From Nocardia vinacea (GTDB taxonomy: Bacteria > Actinomycetota > Actinomycetes > Mycobacteriales > Mycobacteriaceae): a stretch of 64,000 nucleotides of DNA. The position numbers were made by a program, and so were the translations under genes. Below, in pieces: positions 42,612 to 52,494 of the stretch (position 1 is the stretch's first letter; every line of letters starts with the position of its first letter). Where the stretch lies: NCBI RefSeq assembly GCF_035920345.1, contig NZ_CP109149.1, positions 10,168,001-10,232,000 of the forward strand, read 5' to 3'. Below the pieces are notes generated by a model. It ran no database searches. It had not been told where the DNA came from and saw only the letters and a program-made list of their open reading frames with translations.

Positions 42612-43508
42612 TCAGTGCGCGAGCTCGTCGAGGAGTTCGAGACTGTCGGTGTACAGCGCGCGTTGCGCATCCCGGTCATATGACGCCTTCGACGACGGTT
42701 TCGTGGTGCGGCCGACGAAGTACTGGCCGGTTATCTCTTCGAGCGACGGATCGGTGACCAGCCACGCGAGATCCTCGCCCGATCGGCGCGGCGTATTCAC
42801 ACCGGGCAATAACACCAGACCCCGAGCGACCGTGCGCCACAACAGTTGTGCCGCCGACCCGGCGTCTCTGGCGAGTCCGGTGCCCGGCATCAATCCCGGA
42901 TCGAAGGCATTCACCGTGATGTCGCGCGCCTCGAACTGTCGCGCCAATTCGTAGGTGGTCTGCAGATTCGCCAATTTCGACGTGCTGTAGCGGCGGCGGC
43001 CGTCGCGCTGCGCGGATTCGGTCGGCTCGGGCGGGTAGGCGAGGTCGCGGACATTCGTATCCAGCGGATCGGGCATGCCGGTGAACTGATCAGGATTATG
43101 CGTGCCCGAGGTGACGAAGACGATGCGCGCGGGCGCGATCAGGTCGTCCAGTAGTGCTTGAACAAGTGCGACGTGTCCGAGGTGGTTGACACCGAAGGTG
43201 GCTTCGACACCGTCTTCGGTGTAGCTGCGGCGGGTGAACTGCAGTCCGGCATTGCACACCAGCGCGCTCAACGGCGGTAGTCCGCTGCTACGGAATTCGT
43301 CGGCGAAATGGGCGACCGAGGCAAGTGCGCCGAGGTCGAGTGTTGCCGCCCGCGCGCCGATGGCGGCGGCTTCCGTCTGGGCCCGGTCGGCGTCGCGCCC
43401 GGTCACGACGACCGTCCACCGCGGATCGGCGGCGAGCACCTTCGCGCATTCGCGGCCGAGTCCACTCGTGCCGCCGGTGATCACAACAGTTCTGTCACTT
43501 GTTGTCAT
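42612..43508 (-). CDS. short-chain dehydrogenase/reductase
   Basis: A 298-residue NAD(P)-dependent SDR of the retinol/protochlorophyllide-reductase-like group. The cofactor motif is VVITGGTSGLGRE, followed by VCNAGLQF and the catalytic pair in YSTSKLAN. The start MTTSDRTVVITGG lies inside an operator palindrome that is shared with the divergent TetR gene, so it is almost certainly repressed by that TetR protein. The substrate is not evident. Confidence 0.9.
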   Translation of the reverse strand: MTTSDRTVVITGGTSGLGRECAKVLAADPRWTVVVTGRDADRAQTEAAAIGARAATLDLGALASVAHFADEFRSSGLPPLSALVCNAGLQFTRRSYTEDGVEATFGVNHLGHVALVQALLDDLIAPARIVFVTSGTHNPDQFTGMPDPLDTNVRDLAYPPEPTESAQRDGRRRYSTSKLANLQTTYELARQFEARDITVNAFDPGLMPGTGLARDAGSAAQLLWRTVARGLVLLPGVNTPRRSGEDLAWLVTDPSLEEITGQYFVGRTTKPSSKASYDRDAQRALYTDSLELLDELAH

Positions 43509-43528
43509 ATGGCAGAGTCTGCCATATG
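43506..43528. promoter_or_regulatory. TetR operator palindrome
   Basis: CATATGGCAGA and TCTGCCATATG are perfect 11-base arms separated by one G. The first three bases are the SDR start codon on the minus strand, and the TetR gene starts 18 bases to the right. Binding here would block translation-start-proximal transcription of the SDR gene and autoregulate the repressor. Confidence 0.85.
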
Positions 43529-43545
43529 GCGCGCTGTGCGACAAT

Positions 43546-44130
43546 ATGCGGATGTCGTTGCGGGATCGGAAGAAGGAGCGGACCAGGCGAGCGATCGCCG
43601 ATGCCGCGCTGCGATTGTTCGTCGAACGCGGGTACGACTCTGTGACCGTCGCGGATATCGCCGCCGAGGCCGAGGTGGGGACACGCACCCTGCACCGCTA
43701 CTACGCGAGCAAGGACGAATTGCTGTTCGCCGAGGACGACGAGCATCGCGCGGAGCTGGCTCGGCTATTGGCCGACCGTCCGGCCGACGAATCCCCGGAG
43801 GAAACCATGGCAGCGGTCATCGGCCCGTTGGTCGACCGCTTCGCCGGCCGCATTGCCGACGCCCGCGCCCGCGATGCGCTGATCGCGGCCAACCCGGCCC
43901 TGCAGGCTCGTGAGCTGGCCAAACGAAATGCGGTGGAATCCCTTGTCGCCGAACATCTTGCGCGTCGATTGGGCGTAGCGACGAGCGCCGATGTGCGGCC
44001 GCTGCTGTGGGCCAAAGTCGGCATGGCATGTTTCTTCGCGGGCTACGAGATCTGGCTGCACACCGGCGGCGACCTCGGCTCGCACATCGGCGATGCGCGA
44101 ACCGCATTGCTCGATGAATTTCGTTCGTGA
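43546..44130 (+). CDS. TetR-family repressor of the SDR gene
   Basis: A 194-residue regulator with the N-terminal helix-turn-helix RRAIADAALRLFVERGYDSVTVADIAAEAEVGTRTLHRYYASKDEL. The C-terminal ligand domain is unremarkable. An ATG two codons later (MSLRDRK) is an equal start candidate. It is divergent from the SDR gene with a perfect palindrome between, the standard arrangement for a TetR repressor that senses the substrate or product of the neighbouring enzyme. Confidence 0.9.
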   Translation: MRMSLRDRKKERTRRAIADAALRLFVERGYDSVTVADIAAEAEVGTRTLHRYYASKDELLFAEDDEHRAELARLLADRPADESPEETMAAVIGPLVDRFAGRIADARARDALIAANPALQARELAKRNAVESLVAEHLARRLGVATSADVRPLLWAKVGMACFFAGYEIWLHTGGDLGSHIGDARTALLDEFRS

Positions 44131-44173
44131 CCCGGCGGTTCAGACGATGCCGCGTCCGCAGTAGCGTGATCAG

Positions 44174-44755
44174 GTGCCAATTTCGTTCGACACCAGTGGA
44201 TTACAGCAGCTCGACAGCAATGCATGGCGGGATCCCGCCACGGGCGACATTGTCCAGTTGAGTTACTTCGATCTGGTACCAGATCTGCCCGCACCACTGA
44301 CGGACCTGGCTACGCTGCGCCGCGGGCTCACGGAGATCCATGCCGAAAGCGGTTGTCTCATCGAGGCCTTCGTCGTCGGTATCGACTCGCAACCCGCGCT
44401 GCTGCGGCTGCAGAAGATGCGACTGCCGGATCAGCCCACGGGCCTGGTCTTCGTCGCCTCGCTCACCGTGCCGAAGGCGAATTGCAGTGCGGTGCTACAG
44501 ATCCTCTGCCCGGAGACCGGCACCACCGGAATCCGTGAGGCGGTACTCGCACTGGAAATCGGCTTCGACAATATGTATCCGCCCCATCCGTACGCACCCG
44601 GTCTGCAAGGCGCGCTGCCCTACAACATGGCCGATGACCTGCGCTGGGACGAGCGCTTCCCCGATCATCCGCTCTCGCGTGCCCGCCGCTGGGTGGCGTA
44701 TACCTGCCCCGCCGCCCGGCTCGATCCGAACTTCGCGGCCCTCCCGGCGTTCTGA
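44174..44755 (+). CDS. hypothetical protein (193 aa)
   Basis: A soluble protein with GTG start (MPISFDTSGLQQLDSNAWRD). It contains GDIVQLSYFDLVPDLPAPLTD and LPDQPTGLVFVASLTVPKANCSAVLQILCPE, a beta-rich core typical of a family found in actinobacteria without known role. It lies alone between TetR and a convergent methyltransferase gene; the stop codons are only four bases apart. Confidence 0.75.
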   Translation: MPISFDTSGLQQLDSNAWRDPATGDIVQLSYFDLVPDLPAPLTDLATLRRGLTEIHAESGCLIEAFVVGIDSQPALLRLQKMRLPDQPTGLVFVASLTVPKANCSAVLQILCPETGTTGIREAVLALEIGFDNMYPPHPYAPGLQGALPYNMADDLRWDERFPDHPLSRARRWVAYTCPAARLDPNFAALPAF

Positions 44756-44759
44756 GAAA

Positions 44760-45614
44760 TCACGCGTTGGCAGGTTTGTGGGTGACGAAGATGGCGGTGC
44801 CGGGGAACAACTCACCCCGCAGCGGACTCCACTGTCCCCACTCTCGCTCGAGCCACTCCGGCCAGTCCGGTTCCACGATGTCATCGAGCAGCAGCCCCGC
44901 GGCGACGATCTCGCGCACGCGATCCCCGATGGTGCGGTGGTGTTCGACGTAGGTCGGCGCGCCCTCGCTGTCTACCTCTACATACGGCGTGCGGTCGAAA
45001 TATGGGATCGAGGCGGTCAGACCGGCGGGTCCGGGGTCGTCCGGAAATATCCAGCGCATCGGATGGTTCACCGAGAACACCCAGCGACCGCCCGGCCGCA
45101 ACACCCGCGCAACCTCGCGCATCAACAGTTCGGAGTCCGCGACGAACGGGACCGCGCCGAAGGATGAACACGCCAGATCGAAGGATTCATCGGCGAATGG
45201 CAATGCCTCCGCCCCCGCCTGCACCAATGGCACCCGCGGGCCGCCGCGCGCCATCGCAGCGAGTCCGCGCGTGAGCATCCCCATGGACAGGTCGAGCCCG
45301 ACCGGCTGCGCCCCCTGCCCGGCCAACCAGCGCGAACAGGGTGCGGATCCGCATCCGATCTCCAGGATCCGCTTACCCGCGACCTCGCCCAGGAAATGCA
45401 TGTCGCCCTCATGCAAGCCCTCCGGGCACCAGATGAATTCGCCCTCGGGGGAGTCGACGCCGAGAAAGTCGGCGTGGGTTTCGTGATACTGGTCGGCATC
45501 GGCGTCCCACCAGCGCCGACTGGCCTGCTGACTGCCGGCCGAGCCGATTCTGGTCCGCGCGGTCGCAGTGGTCCCGAGCAGCGCATTTGCCTGCGCATGG
45601 CGATCTTCCGACAC
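44760..45614 (-). CDS. SAM-dependent methyltransferase, class I
   Basis: The 284-residue protein shows motif I RILEIGCGSAPCSRWLAGQG, motif II GLDLSMGML and the post-motif FDLACSSFGAVPF. The N-terminal segment RRWWDADADQYHETHADFLG is typical for a conserved actinobacterial group of unknown substrate. It stands next to rpsA in divergent orientation, as similar genes do in related genomes. Confidence 0.88.
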   Translation of the reverse strand: MSEDRHAQANALLGTTATARTRIGSAGSQQASRRWWDADADQYHETHADFLGVDSPEGEFIWCPEGLHEGDMHFLGEVAGKRILEIGCGSAPCSRWLAGQGAQPVGLDLSMGMLTRGLAAMARGGPRVPLVQAGAEALPFADESFDLACSSFGAVPFVADSELLMREVARVLRPGGRWVFSVNHPMRWIFPDDPGPAGLTASIPYFDRTPYVEVDSEGAPTYVEHHRTIGDRVREIVAAGLLLDDIVEPDWPEWLEREWGQWSPLRGELFPGTAIFVTHKPANA

Positions 45615-45906
45615 GCCGTCAGACTATCCCGGCGTGGCGTCGGGACCGGTTTGCCCGGCCGGACCAAGGTCGCGTACGCTGAACGCGCGAGTGTCTTGGG
45701 TACTGCCCGTACCGGTGCCACTGCAGTAACAATCTGCGGGGGCAACTGTACAGAAAGTAACGCCAACACCCGTGCTGGGTTTCACAAGCGTTTGCGTGCG
45801 GTACGTTCATTATGTCCGTCACGTCGCGTCATCGCGGTGAGATCGCAGCGTACCGAAAGTTCCAATGTCCGCAACCGACCACAATCCGTCCGGAGCAAAC
45901 CGACAT

Positions 45907-47376
45907 ATGCCCACCACCGTCACCTCGCCGCAGGTAGCCGTCAACGATATCGGCTCCGCCGAGGACTTCCTCGCCGCCATCGACGCCACGATCAAGTACT
46001 TCAACGACGGCGACATCGTCGAAGGAACCATCGTCAAGGTCGATCGCGACGAGGTCCTGCTCGACATCGGTTACAAGACCGAAGGCGTCATCCCCTCTCG
46101 CGAACTCTCCATCAAGCACGATGTCGACCCCAACGAGGTCGTTTCCGTGGGCGATGAGGTCGAGGCTCTTGTTCTCACCAAGGAGGACAAAGAAGGCCGC
46201 CTGATCCTGTCGAAGAAGCGGGCGCAGTACGAGCGGGCGTGGGGCACCATCGAGGAGCTCAAGGAGAAGGACGAGGCCGTCAAGGGCACCGTCATCGAGG
46301 TCGTCAAGGGCGGTCTGATCCTGGACATCGGTCTGCGCGGCTTCCTCCCGGCCTCCCTGGTCGAGATGCGCCGGGTCCGCGACCTCCAGCCGTACGTCGG
46401 CAAGGAGATCGAGGCCAAGATCATCGAGCTGGACAAGAACCGCAACAATGTGGTCCTGTCCCGCCGCGCCTGGCTCGAGCAGACCCAGTCCGAGGTTCGC
46501 AGCGAGTTCCTGCACCAGCTGCAGAAGGGCCAGGTCCGCAAGGGCGTGGTCTCCTCGATCGTCAACTTCGGCGCGTTCGTCGATCTCGGTGGCGTCGACG
46601 GTCTGGTGCACGTCTCCGAGCTGTCCTGGAAGCACATCGACCACCCGTCCGAGGTTGTCGAGGTCGGCAACGAGGTCACCGTCGAGGTCCTCGACGTCGA
46701 CCTGGACCGCGAGCGGGTTTCGCTGTCGCTCAAGGCGACCCAGGAAGACCCGTGGCGTCAGTTCGCCCGTACCCACGCGATCGGCCAGATCGTGCCGGGC
46801 AAGGTCACCAAGCTGGTTCCGTTCGGTGCGTTCGTGCGCGTCGAAGAGGGCATCGAGGGCCTGGTGCACATCTCCGAGCTGGCCGAGCGCCACGTGGAGG
46901 TCCCGGACCAGGTTGTCGCGGTCGGCGACGACGCGATGGTCAAGGTCATCGACATCGACCTGGAGCGTCGCCGGATCTCGCTGTCGCTGAAGCAGGCGAA
47001 CGAGGACTACCACGCCGAGTTCGACCCGTCGAAGTACGGCATGGCCGACAGCTACGACGACCAGGGCAACTACATCTTCCCCGAGGGCTTCGACCCCGAC
47101 ACCAACGAGTGGCTCGAGGGCTTCGACAAGCAGCGCGAAGAGTGGGAAGGCCGCTACGCCGAGGCGGAGCGTCGCCACAAGATGCACACCGCGCAGATGG
47201 AGAAGATGGCGGCCGACGCTGCGGCCGAGGCCGCGAACGGCGGCGGCGCGTCGGGCAACTACTCCTCCGAGAGTGGTTCGCAGGCGTCCTCCGGCCAGGC
47301 CGAGTCCTCCGGCGGTTCGCTCGCCAGCGACGCCCAGCTCGCGGCCCTGCGTGAGAAGCTCTCCGGCAACGCCTGA
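45907..47376 (+). CDS. rpsA: 30S ribosomal protein S1
   Basis: A 489-residue protein closely following mycobacterial RpsA from TVTSPQVAVNDIGS to LASDAQLAALREKLSGNA. Four S1 (OB-fold) domains are visible, starting at GDIVEGTIVKVDRDEVLLDIGYKTEGVIP, AVKGTVIEVVKGGLILDIGLRGFLP, VRKGVVSSIVNFGAFVDLGGVDGLVHVSELSW and IVPGKVTKLVPFGAFVRVEEGIEGLVHISELA. The C-terminal tail is Ser/Gly/Ala-rich and variable. The start MPTTVTS is chosen over an ATG 14 codons upstream because it matches the family. S1 brings mRNA to the 30S subunit, and in mycobacteria it has been studied in trans-translation. Confidence 0.97.
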   Translation: MPTTVTSPQVAVNDIGSAEDFLAAIDATIKYFNDGDIVEGTIVKVDRDEVLLDIGYKTEGVIPSRELSIKHDVDPNEVVSVGDEVEALVLTKEDKEGRLILSKKRAQYERAWGTIEELKEKDEAVKGTVIEVVKGGLILDIGLRGFLPASLVEMRRVRDLQPYVGKEIEAKIIELDKNRNNVVLSRRAWLEQTQSEVRSEFLHQLQKGQVRKGVVSSIVNFGAFVDLGGVDGLVHVSELSWKHIDHPSEVVEVGNEVTVEVLDVDLDRERVSLSLKATQEDPWRQFARTHAIGQIVPGKVTKLVPFGAFVRVEEGIEGLVHISELAERHVEVPDQVVAVGDDAMVKVIDIDLERRRISLSLKQANEDYHAEFDPSKYGMADSYDDQGNYIFPEGFDPDTNEWLEGFDKQREEWEGRYAEAERRHKMHTAQMEKMAADAAAEAANGGGASGNYSSESGSQASSGQAESSGGSLASDAQLAALREKLSGNA

Positions 47377-47411
47377 TTCTCGGGGACACCTGATTCAACA
47401 GCGCAGTAGCG

Positions 47412-47441
47412 AAGGCCCCGGTCCGATCGGACCGGGGCCTT
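47412..47441 (+). terminator. rpsA terminator
   Basis: A perfect 15-base palindrome, left arm AAGGCCCCGGTCCGA, followed by TGTCTTGCT. It lies 36 bases after the rpsA stop, a standard intrinsic terminator. Confidence 0.9.
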
Positions 47442-47529
47442 TGTCTTGCTCGCGGGAGCGAGCGCGTTGGTTGTGCGTCAACTGAATTCGCCGGGTAGTT
47501 CACCGGATTCGCCGGTAGTGTGCCCGGAC

Positions 47530-48963
47530 ATGGGGAGCAATCCGGGCAAGAACGATTATCTCGACCAAGTGGTGGCGCAGCAGGCGGCGCTGGAGGGGGA
47601 TCTGCGCACGCGCAAGTCGGTCGCACCCGCGCAAGCGTTCGCCGGGGCACCGGCGGCGCCGGGCGGTCCGGTGTCGCGCGGCGCGATCGCCAAGCGAGCA
47701 GATCGAGTCGGACCGACACCGCAGGGCAGTGCACCCGGCCCGGTGGAGGTTCGGGTCGCTGGATTTTGGCGCTGGCAAACGGTTTTGGTGCCGCCCAATG
47801 CCTTTGTGGTGCACACGCGCCGGGGTCGCGGCGAACCGCTGCACATCGGACTCGGGGTTTCGTTCCGCTTCAACCCCGCGACGGATTCGTATCTCGTCGT
47901 GCCGGGCGCGATGCAGACGATACTCATCAACGCCTACTGCATCTGCAGTGAACTGCAGGGCGTGCTGGTGCAGGGCTATGTGCAGTGGATCATCGAGGAT
48001 TTCGCCACCGCCTATCGCAAGCTGGACTTCTCTGATGCCGAAGATCCCATGCGACTGGTCAACATTCAGCTGCGCGAGCAGGCCGAGGCGGCCATCAAGG
48101 ACAAGGTCTCCACGATGGGAGTGCGCGATGTGCTCAGCGATAAGCAGCCGATCATCGAGGAGTTGACCGCACGGCTGCGGGCCGTTGCCGAGGGCAGCGC
48201 CGATCGTAGCTCCGGCGCGGACAGCGACCGTGGGCTCGGTCTGCGCATCGTCACGGTGCAGATCAAAGAGGCGGTGGTCAGCTCATCGACACTGTGGGAG
48301 AACCTGCAGAAGCCGTACCGCAGTGCGCAGAATCAGATTGCCCGGCTCGCGGAACTCGCTGCGCAGGAAGTACTTTCGGCGCGCGAAACCGAAGCGAATC
48401 GGGTCGCCGAAGAGCGCGGGATCGAGAACGAACGCGAACTGGCCGAACTGCGCGCCCGCAACGAGGCCGCACGATTCGACCGCGAGACGGCGGAACGGTT
48501 GCGGCGCACCACCCATGAGCACGACAACGAGCGCGCGGTCGCCGATCTCGCACAAGAGACCGCGTTGCGCGCGCTGCGTCTGGAGCGCGAGCAGCATGCC
48601 GAGCGGGCCGAAAATCTGCGCAGGAAGCTGGAATTGCGACAGCTCGAACTCGATGGCGAAATCGCCGTCGCGGCAAGGCGTTCGCGCGCGGCACACGACG
48701 ACGCGCTGCTGGATCTGGAACGCGACCGGATTCGGATCGATAACACCAATCAGCGCTCCGCGTCGGCCACGCAAGCGCAACTGGTCGATTCACTGCCCCA
48801 GATCGTCGCGCAGTTGCCGACGCCCGCTGAACTGAAGACCTATCAGTTGGGCGGCGACCTGTCCGGACTGTCCGCGCTCATCGGCCAATTGACGCGTGTC
48901 CTCGAGACCTGGTCGGGGGGACGACCCGTCCCCGAGACGAGCAGGCCCCAACTCGACGAGTAG
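47530..48963 (+). CDS. SPFH/band-7-like protein with long coiled coil
   Basis: A 477-residue protein without signal peptide or membrane helix. The central part (VEVRVAGFWRWQTVLVPPNAFVVHTRRGRG..., VQGYVQWIIEDFATAYRKLDFSDAEDPMRLVNIQLREQAEAAIKDKVSTMGVRDVLSD) follows the SPFH domain fold. Residues 275-410 are highly charged helix (RETEANRVAEERGIENEREL, RTTHEHDNERAVADLAQET), a long coiled coil for oligomer formation, as in flotillins. In M. tuberculosis coaE follows rpsA directly, so this gene and the next ones are an insertion at that point. Its role is probably a cytosolic or membrane-edge scaffold. Confidence 0.75.
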   Translation: MGSNPGKNDYLDQVVAQQAALEGDLRTRKSVAPAQAFAGAPAAPGGPVSRGAIAKRADRVGPTPQGSAPGPVEVRVAGFWRWQTVLVPPNAFVVHTRRGRGEPLHIGLGVSFRFNPATDSYLVVPGAMQTILINAYCICSELQGVLVQGYVQWIIEDFATAYRKLDFSDAEDPMRLVNIQLREQAEAAIKDKVSTMGVRDVLSDKQPIIEELTARLRAVAEGSADRSSGADSDRGLGLRIVTVQIKEAVVSSSTLWENLQKPYRSAQNQIARLAELAAQEVLSARETEANRVAEERGIENERELAELRARNEAARFDRETAERLRRTTHEHDNERAVADLAQETALRALRLEREQHAERAENLRRKLELRQLELDGEIAVAARRSRAAHDDALLDLERDRIRIDNTNQRSASATQAQLVDSLPQIVAQLPTPAELKTYQLGGDLSGLSALIGQLTRVLETWSGGRPVPETSRPQLDE

Positions 48964-49222
48964 GACTGCGCCGCACATGGTCTCAACTACCCGCGGGATC
49001 GGGCGTCGACAGTGAGCGCCACGCCGATCGGAATCGCTTCGTACGACGTCGGCTCCCGCAGGCCCGGCGTCGCATACGGGAAATTGCTTCACTGACTAGT
49101 CGGACAATTGACCAACTTCGCCGGGAGGCGTGATCGACTTCGCGGTAGGGTGCATGCGAACATTCGGCACCCGGCTCGACCTAGCCCGTCGGACCTGGCC
49201 ACGGAGAAAGTGAACACCACGC

Positions 49223-50767
49223 ATGTGCGCAGCGAGTCCGTTCAGTGGTCTCAACCGTAGGCAGTTCCTGGCGAAGGCCGCCGCGGCAGGAGCGGTGGGC
49301 GCATTGGCGTCCTGGGCCGATCCGATCATCGAACGCGCCTATGCCGCCGATCCGGCCGGCACCGGCGGCCTCGGCGATATCGAGCACTTCGTGCTGCTCA
49401 TGCAGGAAAACCGTTCCTTCGACCACTATTTCGGCACCATGTCCGGCGTGCGCGGCTTCGGCGAGGGTGCCAAGGCGTGGCAGCAGTACGGGTGGATGCC
49501 CGGTGTCGGTCCGACCCCGGACGGCTTCGTGAATCCGTTCCGCCTCGACACCACCCGTGGCACGACCCTTGACGGTGAATGCATCAACGATCCGGACCAC
49601 AGCTGGGGCGGTATGCACCGGGCCTGGAACGGCGGCGCCAACGACCAGTGGATGCCGATGTCCATTGCCAGTGTCGGCCCCGCCAACGCCCCCGCAGCCA
49701 TGGGCTACTACCTGCGCGAGGACATTCCGATCCACCACGAACTCGCGGATGCGTTCACCATCTGTGACAACTACCACTGCTCGGTCCTGGGCCCGACGGA
49801 CCCGAACCGGCTGTACTGGATCAGCGCCACCATCGACCCGGACGGCGTAGCCGGTGGGCCCCTGCTGGAGACGCCCACGCTGATCCCACAGCACGTCTAC
49901 AGCTGGCGGACCTACCCGGAGAACCTCTCCGAGGCGGGCGTCAGCTGGAAGGTCTACAACAATCGCGATGCGGGCCCGCTGTCCTCGGTGATTCTGGACG
50001 GCATGCTCGGCTGTTTCACCCAATCCTCGGATCCGAGTTGCGAATTGGCTCGGCGCGGTCTTGCGCCGGTGTATCCCAACGACTTTCAGACCGATGTCGC
50101 CAACGACACGCTGCCCGCCGTGTCCTGGGTGATTCCGTCGTTGATCAACTGCGAACATCCCGCGTTGCCCGCGGCGTTCGGCGCATACGGCATCGTGCAA
50201 TTGCTCGATATCCTCACCTCCAATCCGAAGGTGTGGGAGAAGACCGCGCTGATCATCAGCTACGACGAGAATGGTGGCTTCTTCGACCACGTCGCGCCGC
50301 CGACCGCGCCCGCGGGCACACCGGGCGAATTCGTCACCGTGCCACTGGATCGGGTGAAGGCGTCGAACGGTATCGCGGGTCCGATCGGTTTGGGCTACCG
50401 TGTTCCCGGCCTGGTGATTTCGCCGTACAGCCGCGGCGGGCTGGTCGCCTCGGAGACCTTCGATCACACCTCCCAGCTGCGGTTGCTGGAGACCCGCTTC
50501 GGCGTGGAGGTGCCGAATCTGACGCGGTGGCGACGTAGCGTCACCGGCGATATGACCTCGGCCTTCGATTTCGGCTCGAACCCGGATGCGGCGAAGCCGG
50601 TCCTGAGTGATCCGAAGCCGAAGAAGGATGCCGCGATCGCCCAGTGCGGCCCGAATATCGCACTGGGCGCCGCAAACTCGGGTGTTCCGTATCCGGTGCC
50701 GCCCAACCAGATGCCGACCCAGCAATCAGGCTCCCGGCGCCGTCCGAGTGGCATCGTGCGGGGCTAG
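49223..50767 (+). CDS. Tat-exported phospholipase C/phosphoesterase
   Basis: The 514-residue protein has a Tat signal ([19 protein letters not shown]) and the phosphoesterase family opening [27 protein letters not shown], as in mycobacterial PlcA-D and other bacterial non-specific phospholipases C. Other family segments are [39 protein letters not shown] and [18 protein letters not shown], covering the metal-binding residues. The length equals the mycobacterial enzymes. It should act outside the membrane on phosphatidylcholine or similar lipids, or sphingomyelin. In pathogens such enzymes help obtain phosphate and damage host membranes. Confidence 0.93.
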   Translation: MCAASPFSGLNRRQFLAKAAAAGAVGALASWADPIIERAYAADPAGTGGLGDIEHFVLLMQENRSFDHYFGTMSGVRGFGEGAKAWQQYGWMPGVGPTPDGFVNPFRLDTTRGTTLDGECINDPDHSWGGMHRAWNGGANDQWMPMSIASVGPANAPAAMGYYLREDIPIHHELADAFTICDNYHCSVLGPTDPNRLYWISATIDPDGVAGGPLLETPTLIPQHVYSWRTYPENLSEAGVSWKVYNNRDAGPLSSVILDGMLGCFTQSSDPSCELARRGLAPVYPNDFQTDVANDTLPAVSWVIPSLINCEHPALPAAFGAYGIVQLLDILTSNPKVWEKTALIISYDENGGFFDHVAPPTAPAGTPGEFVTVPLDRVKASNGIAGPIGLGYRVPGLVISPYSRGGLVASETFDHTSQLRLLETRFGVEVPNLTRWRRSVTGDMTSAFDFGSNPDAAKPVLSDPKPKKDAAIAQCGPNIALGAANSGVPYPVPPNQMPTQQSGSRRRPSGIVRG

Positions 50768-50860
50768 GCGGTGGCCTCGCCTGCGCTCGTCCAAGCGCAA
50801 GGGACTAGTGACGGACGAAGTCCGGCTGCGCCCGATTAGGTCGCGGGTATTCTTGCCCTG

Positions 50861-51403
50861 ATGTCCGAGTCCGCCGTCGAGTTCACCGGGACCACCTGGG
50901 AACGCAGGAAGATCGAGGCGATGAGCCGCATCCAGCGTGTCGCGCTGGATCTGTTCGATGCGCACGGGTATCGCAATGTGACGGTGGAGCGGGTTGCGGC
51001 GGCGGCCGGGGTGTCGCCGAGTTCGGTGTACCGGTACTTCGGCACCAAGGAGATGCTCGTTCTCTACGACGAGGCCGATCCGCGGGTACTCGATGTGCTG
51101 CGGACGGTCGGCGGCGGCGATACCGTCGAACCGGCCGAGCTCATCCGCGTCGCGCGTTTGATCGTGCCGGTGCTGATCGAATCGCTGCTGACCGCCGAAT
51201 CGGAGCGACGGATCCGCAGGCGGCTGCGGTATGTCGCGACGATCCCGGAGATCAAGGACGGGCAGACCAGGCAGATGCGGGATATGGCCGACCGATTCCG
51301 GGTGCTGTTCGCCGAACGGATCGGCCGCGGTGATCGATCGCGACACCGTTCAGCATCGGCAGCCCGACCACCGACAGCGCGCACAGCGAGATCATCACGA
51401 TGA
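50861..51403 (+). pseudogene. TetR-family regulator with altered C-terminus (deletion scar)
   Basis: The first 155 residues are a normal TetR protein (RIQRVALDLFDAHGYRNVTVERVAAAAGVSPSSVYRYFGTKEML). After RFRVLFAERIGR the frame runs into sequence that on the other strand codes for part of an MMPL transporter, giving a nonsense tail GDRSRHRSASAARPPTAR. The C-terminal helices are thus missing. The DNA-binding domain is intact, so a shortened regulator might still be made, but loss of function is more likely. Confidence 0.75.
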
Positions 51404-51857
51404 ATCCCGAGGCCAGAATGGTGCGGCCGGTCGTATCGATCGCCGCGCCCACGGCCGCCGCGATGGCCTGCGTCGATCGTCGATCGCGCACTCCGTGCCG
51501 GGTCGACTCCTCGTTGAATCGGCTCACGATGAACATCGCGTAGTCGATCGCGGTGCCGGTGGCGATCATCGTGGCCACCGAGAGGACCAGCGAATCGAAG
51601 GTCAGAAAGGTAGTCAGGCCGAAGAGGACGCCCACGGCCACCGCGATGCCCGCCGCCGTGACCGTAATGGGCAGGGTGGCCGCGACCACCGCACCGAGGG
51701 CCAGCACCAGCACCGCGGTCGCCACGGGCAGGCCGAGGGCCTCGGCGCGTTGCATATCGGCGGTCTCGATTTCGATGAGATCGGCCTGTGCGGGCGCGAA
51801 CCCGGTGATCATGACCTCGACGCCCGAGCCCGAAGGGGCAGCCAATTCGGACTTCAT
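51336..51857 (-). pseudogene. internal fragment of an MMPL/RND-type transporter
   Basis: The segment VEVMITGFAPAQADLIEIETADMQRAEALGLPVATAVLVLALG, with IDYAMFIVSRFNEESTRHGVRDRRSTQAI and GRTILASGFIVMISLCALSVVGLPMLNG, is the second to sixth transmembrane region of MMPL proteins. The N-terminal part and everything after GVAI are missing, and the gene ends at the junction with the TetR gene. About 170 of the usual 700-1,000 residues remain. The original TetR-MMPL pair or two loci were fused by deletion. Confidence 0.82.
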
Positions 51858-51924
51858 CTAAGGAGGCTCGCGCATAAAGTGCAAGCGACTGTCAGGAAGT
51901 CTCGGGTGGTGACGGCAGCACGAA

Positions 51925-51954
51925 GTGACCCAACCCCTGATGGGGCTGGGTCAC
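51925..51954. terminator. hairpin next to the MMPL fragment
   Basis: GTGACCCAACCCC and GGGGCTGGGTCAC pair with one mismatch around TGAT. It lies between the MMPL fragment start and the end of a small minus-strand gene, and probably terminates the latter. Confidence 0.6.
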
Positions 51955-51985
51955 CGGAAGTTTATGGCCGGATAGGCGGCTGAAA

Positions 51986-52198
51986 TCAGCTGGCGGTCGC
52001 AGGCGCCCAGTACGCGGTCGCGGCAGCGGAGCGTTTTCGCATGGCCGCGAAGCTGTGCCGGGCGGGGCTGATCAAAGCGGTGAACCACGAGCGGCGGTGC
52101 TCGGCGAGCGCGGCCGCTACGGCGGGGTGCTTGATGCAGTGCATGCCCCCCGCCTTACCCAGGCGGTGGCGACCCGCCCGGTTGATTTTGGTGCCCAA
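51986..52198 (-). CDS. small basic hypothetical protein (70 aa)
   Basis: The frame MGTKINRAGRHRLGKAGGMH and on to TAYWAPATAS starts with TTG, six bases after AAAGGA. It is followed by a terminator hairpin. The composition is protein-like and basic. No family can be named, and the rare start keeps confidence moderate. Confidence 0.5.
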   Translation of the reverse strand: MGTKINRAGRHRLGKAGGMHCIKHPAVAAALAEHRRSWFTALISPARHSFAAMRKRSAAATAYWAPATAS

Positions 52199-52494
52199 TG
52201 ATGTTCCTTTGCTTGCGGGTGCTGGCCTGGATCGCCACGGCGAAGATTAGTCGAACGAAAGTGTTCGGCACAGTATTTTGCACGAGTAATTGCCTCGGCG
52301 TGTCGGAAAGTTGTGGTCCGGGGGCGGGAATCGACCGGAAATGTTGCGAGATGGTCTCGGCCTAGTCACGGATCGGGCAAATGGTGTTTCAGATGGTGGA
52401 ATGTGCGGCGCGAGTGGGTAATCCGGCCAATTGGGTGGATTGCGCGCGCAGGGGGTTGCGTTCGGCGTGACATCGCGGATGCGAGACTGGTCGA

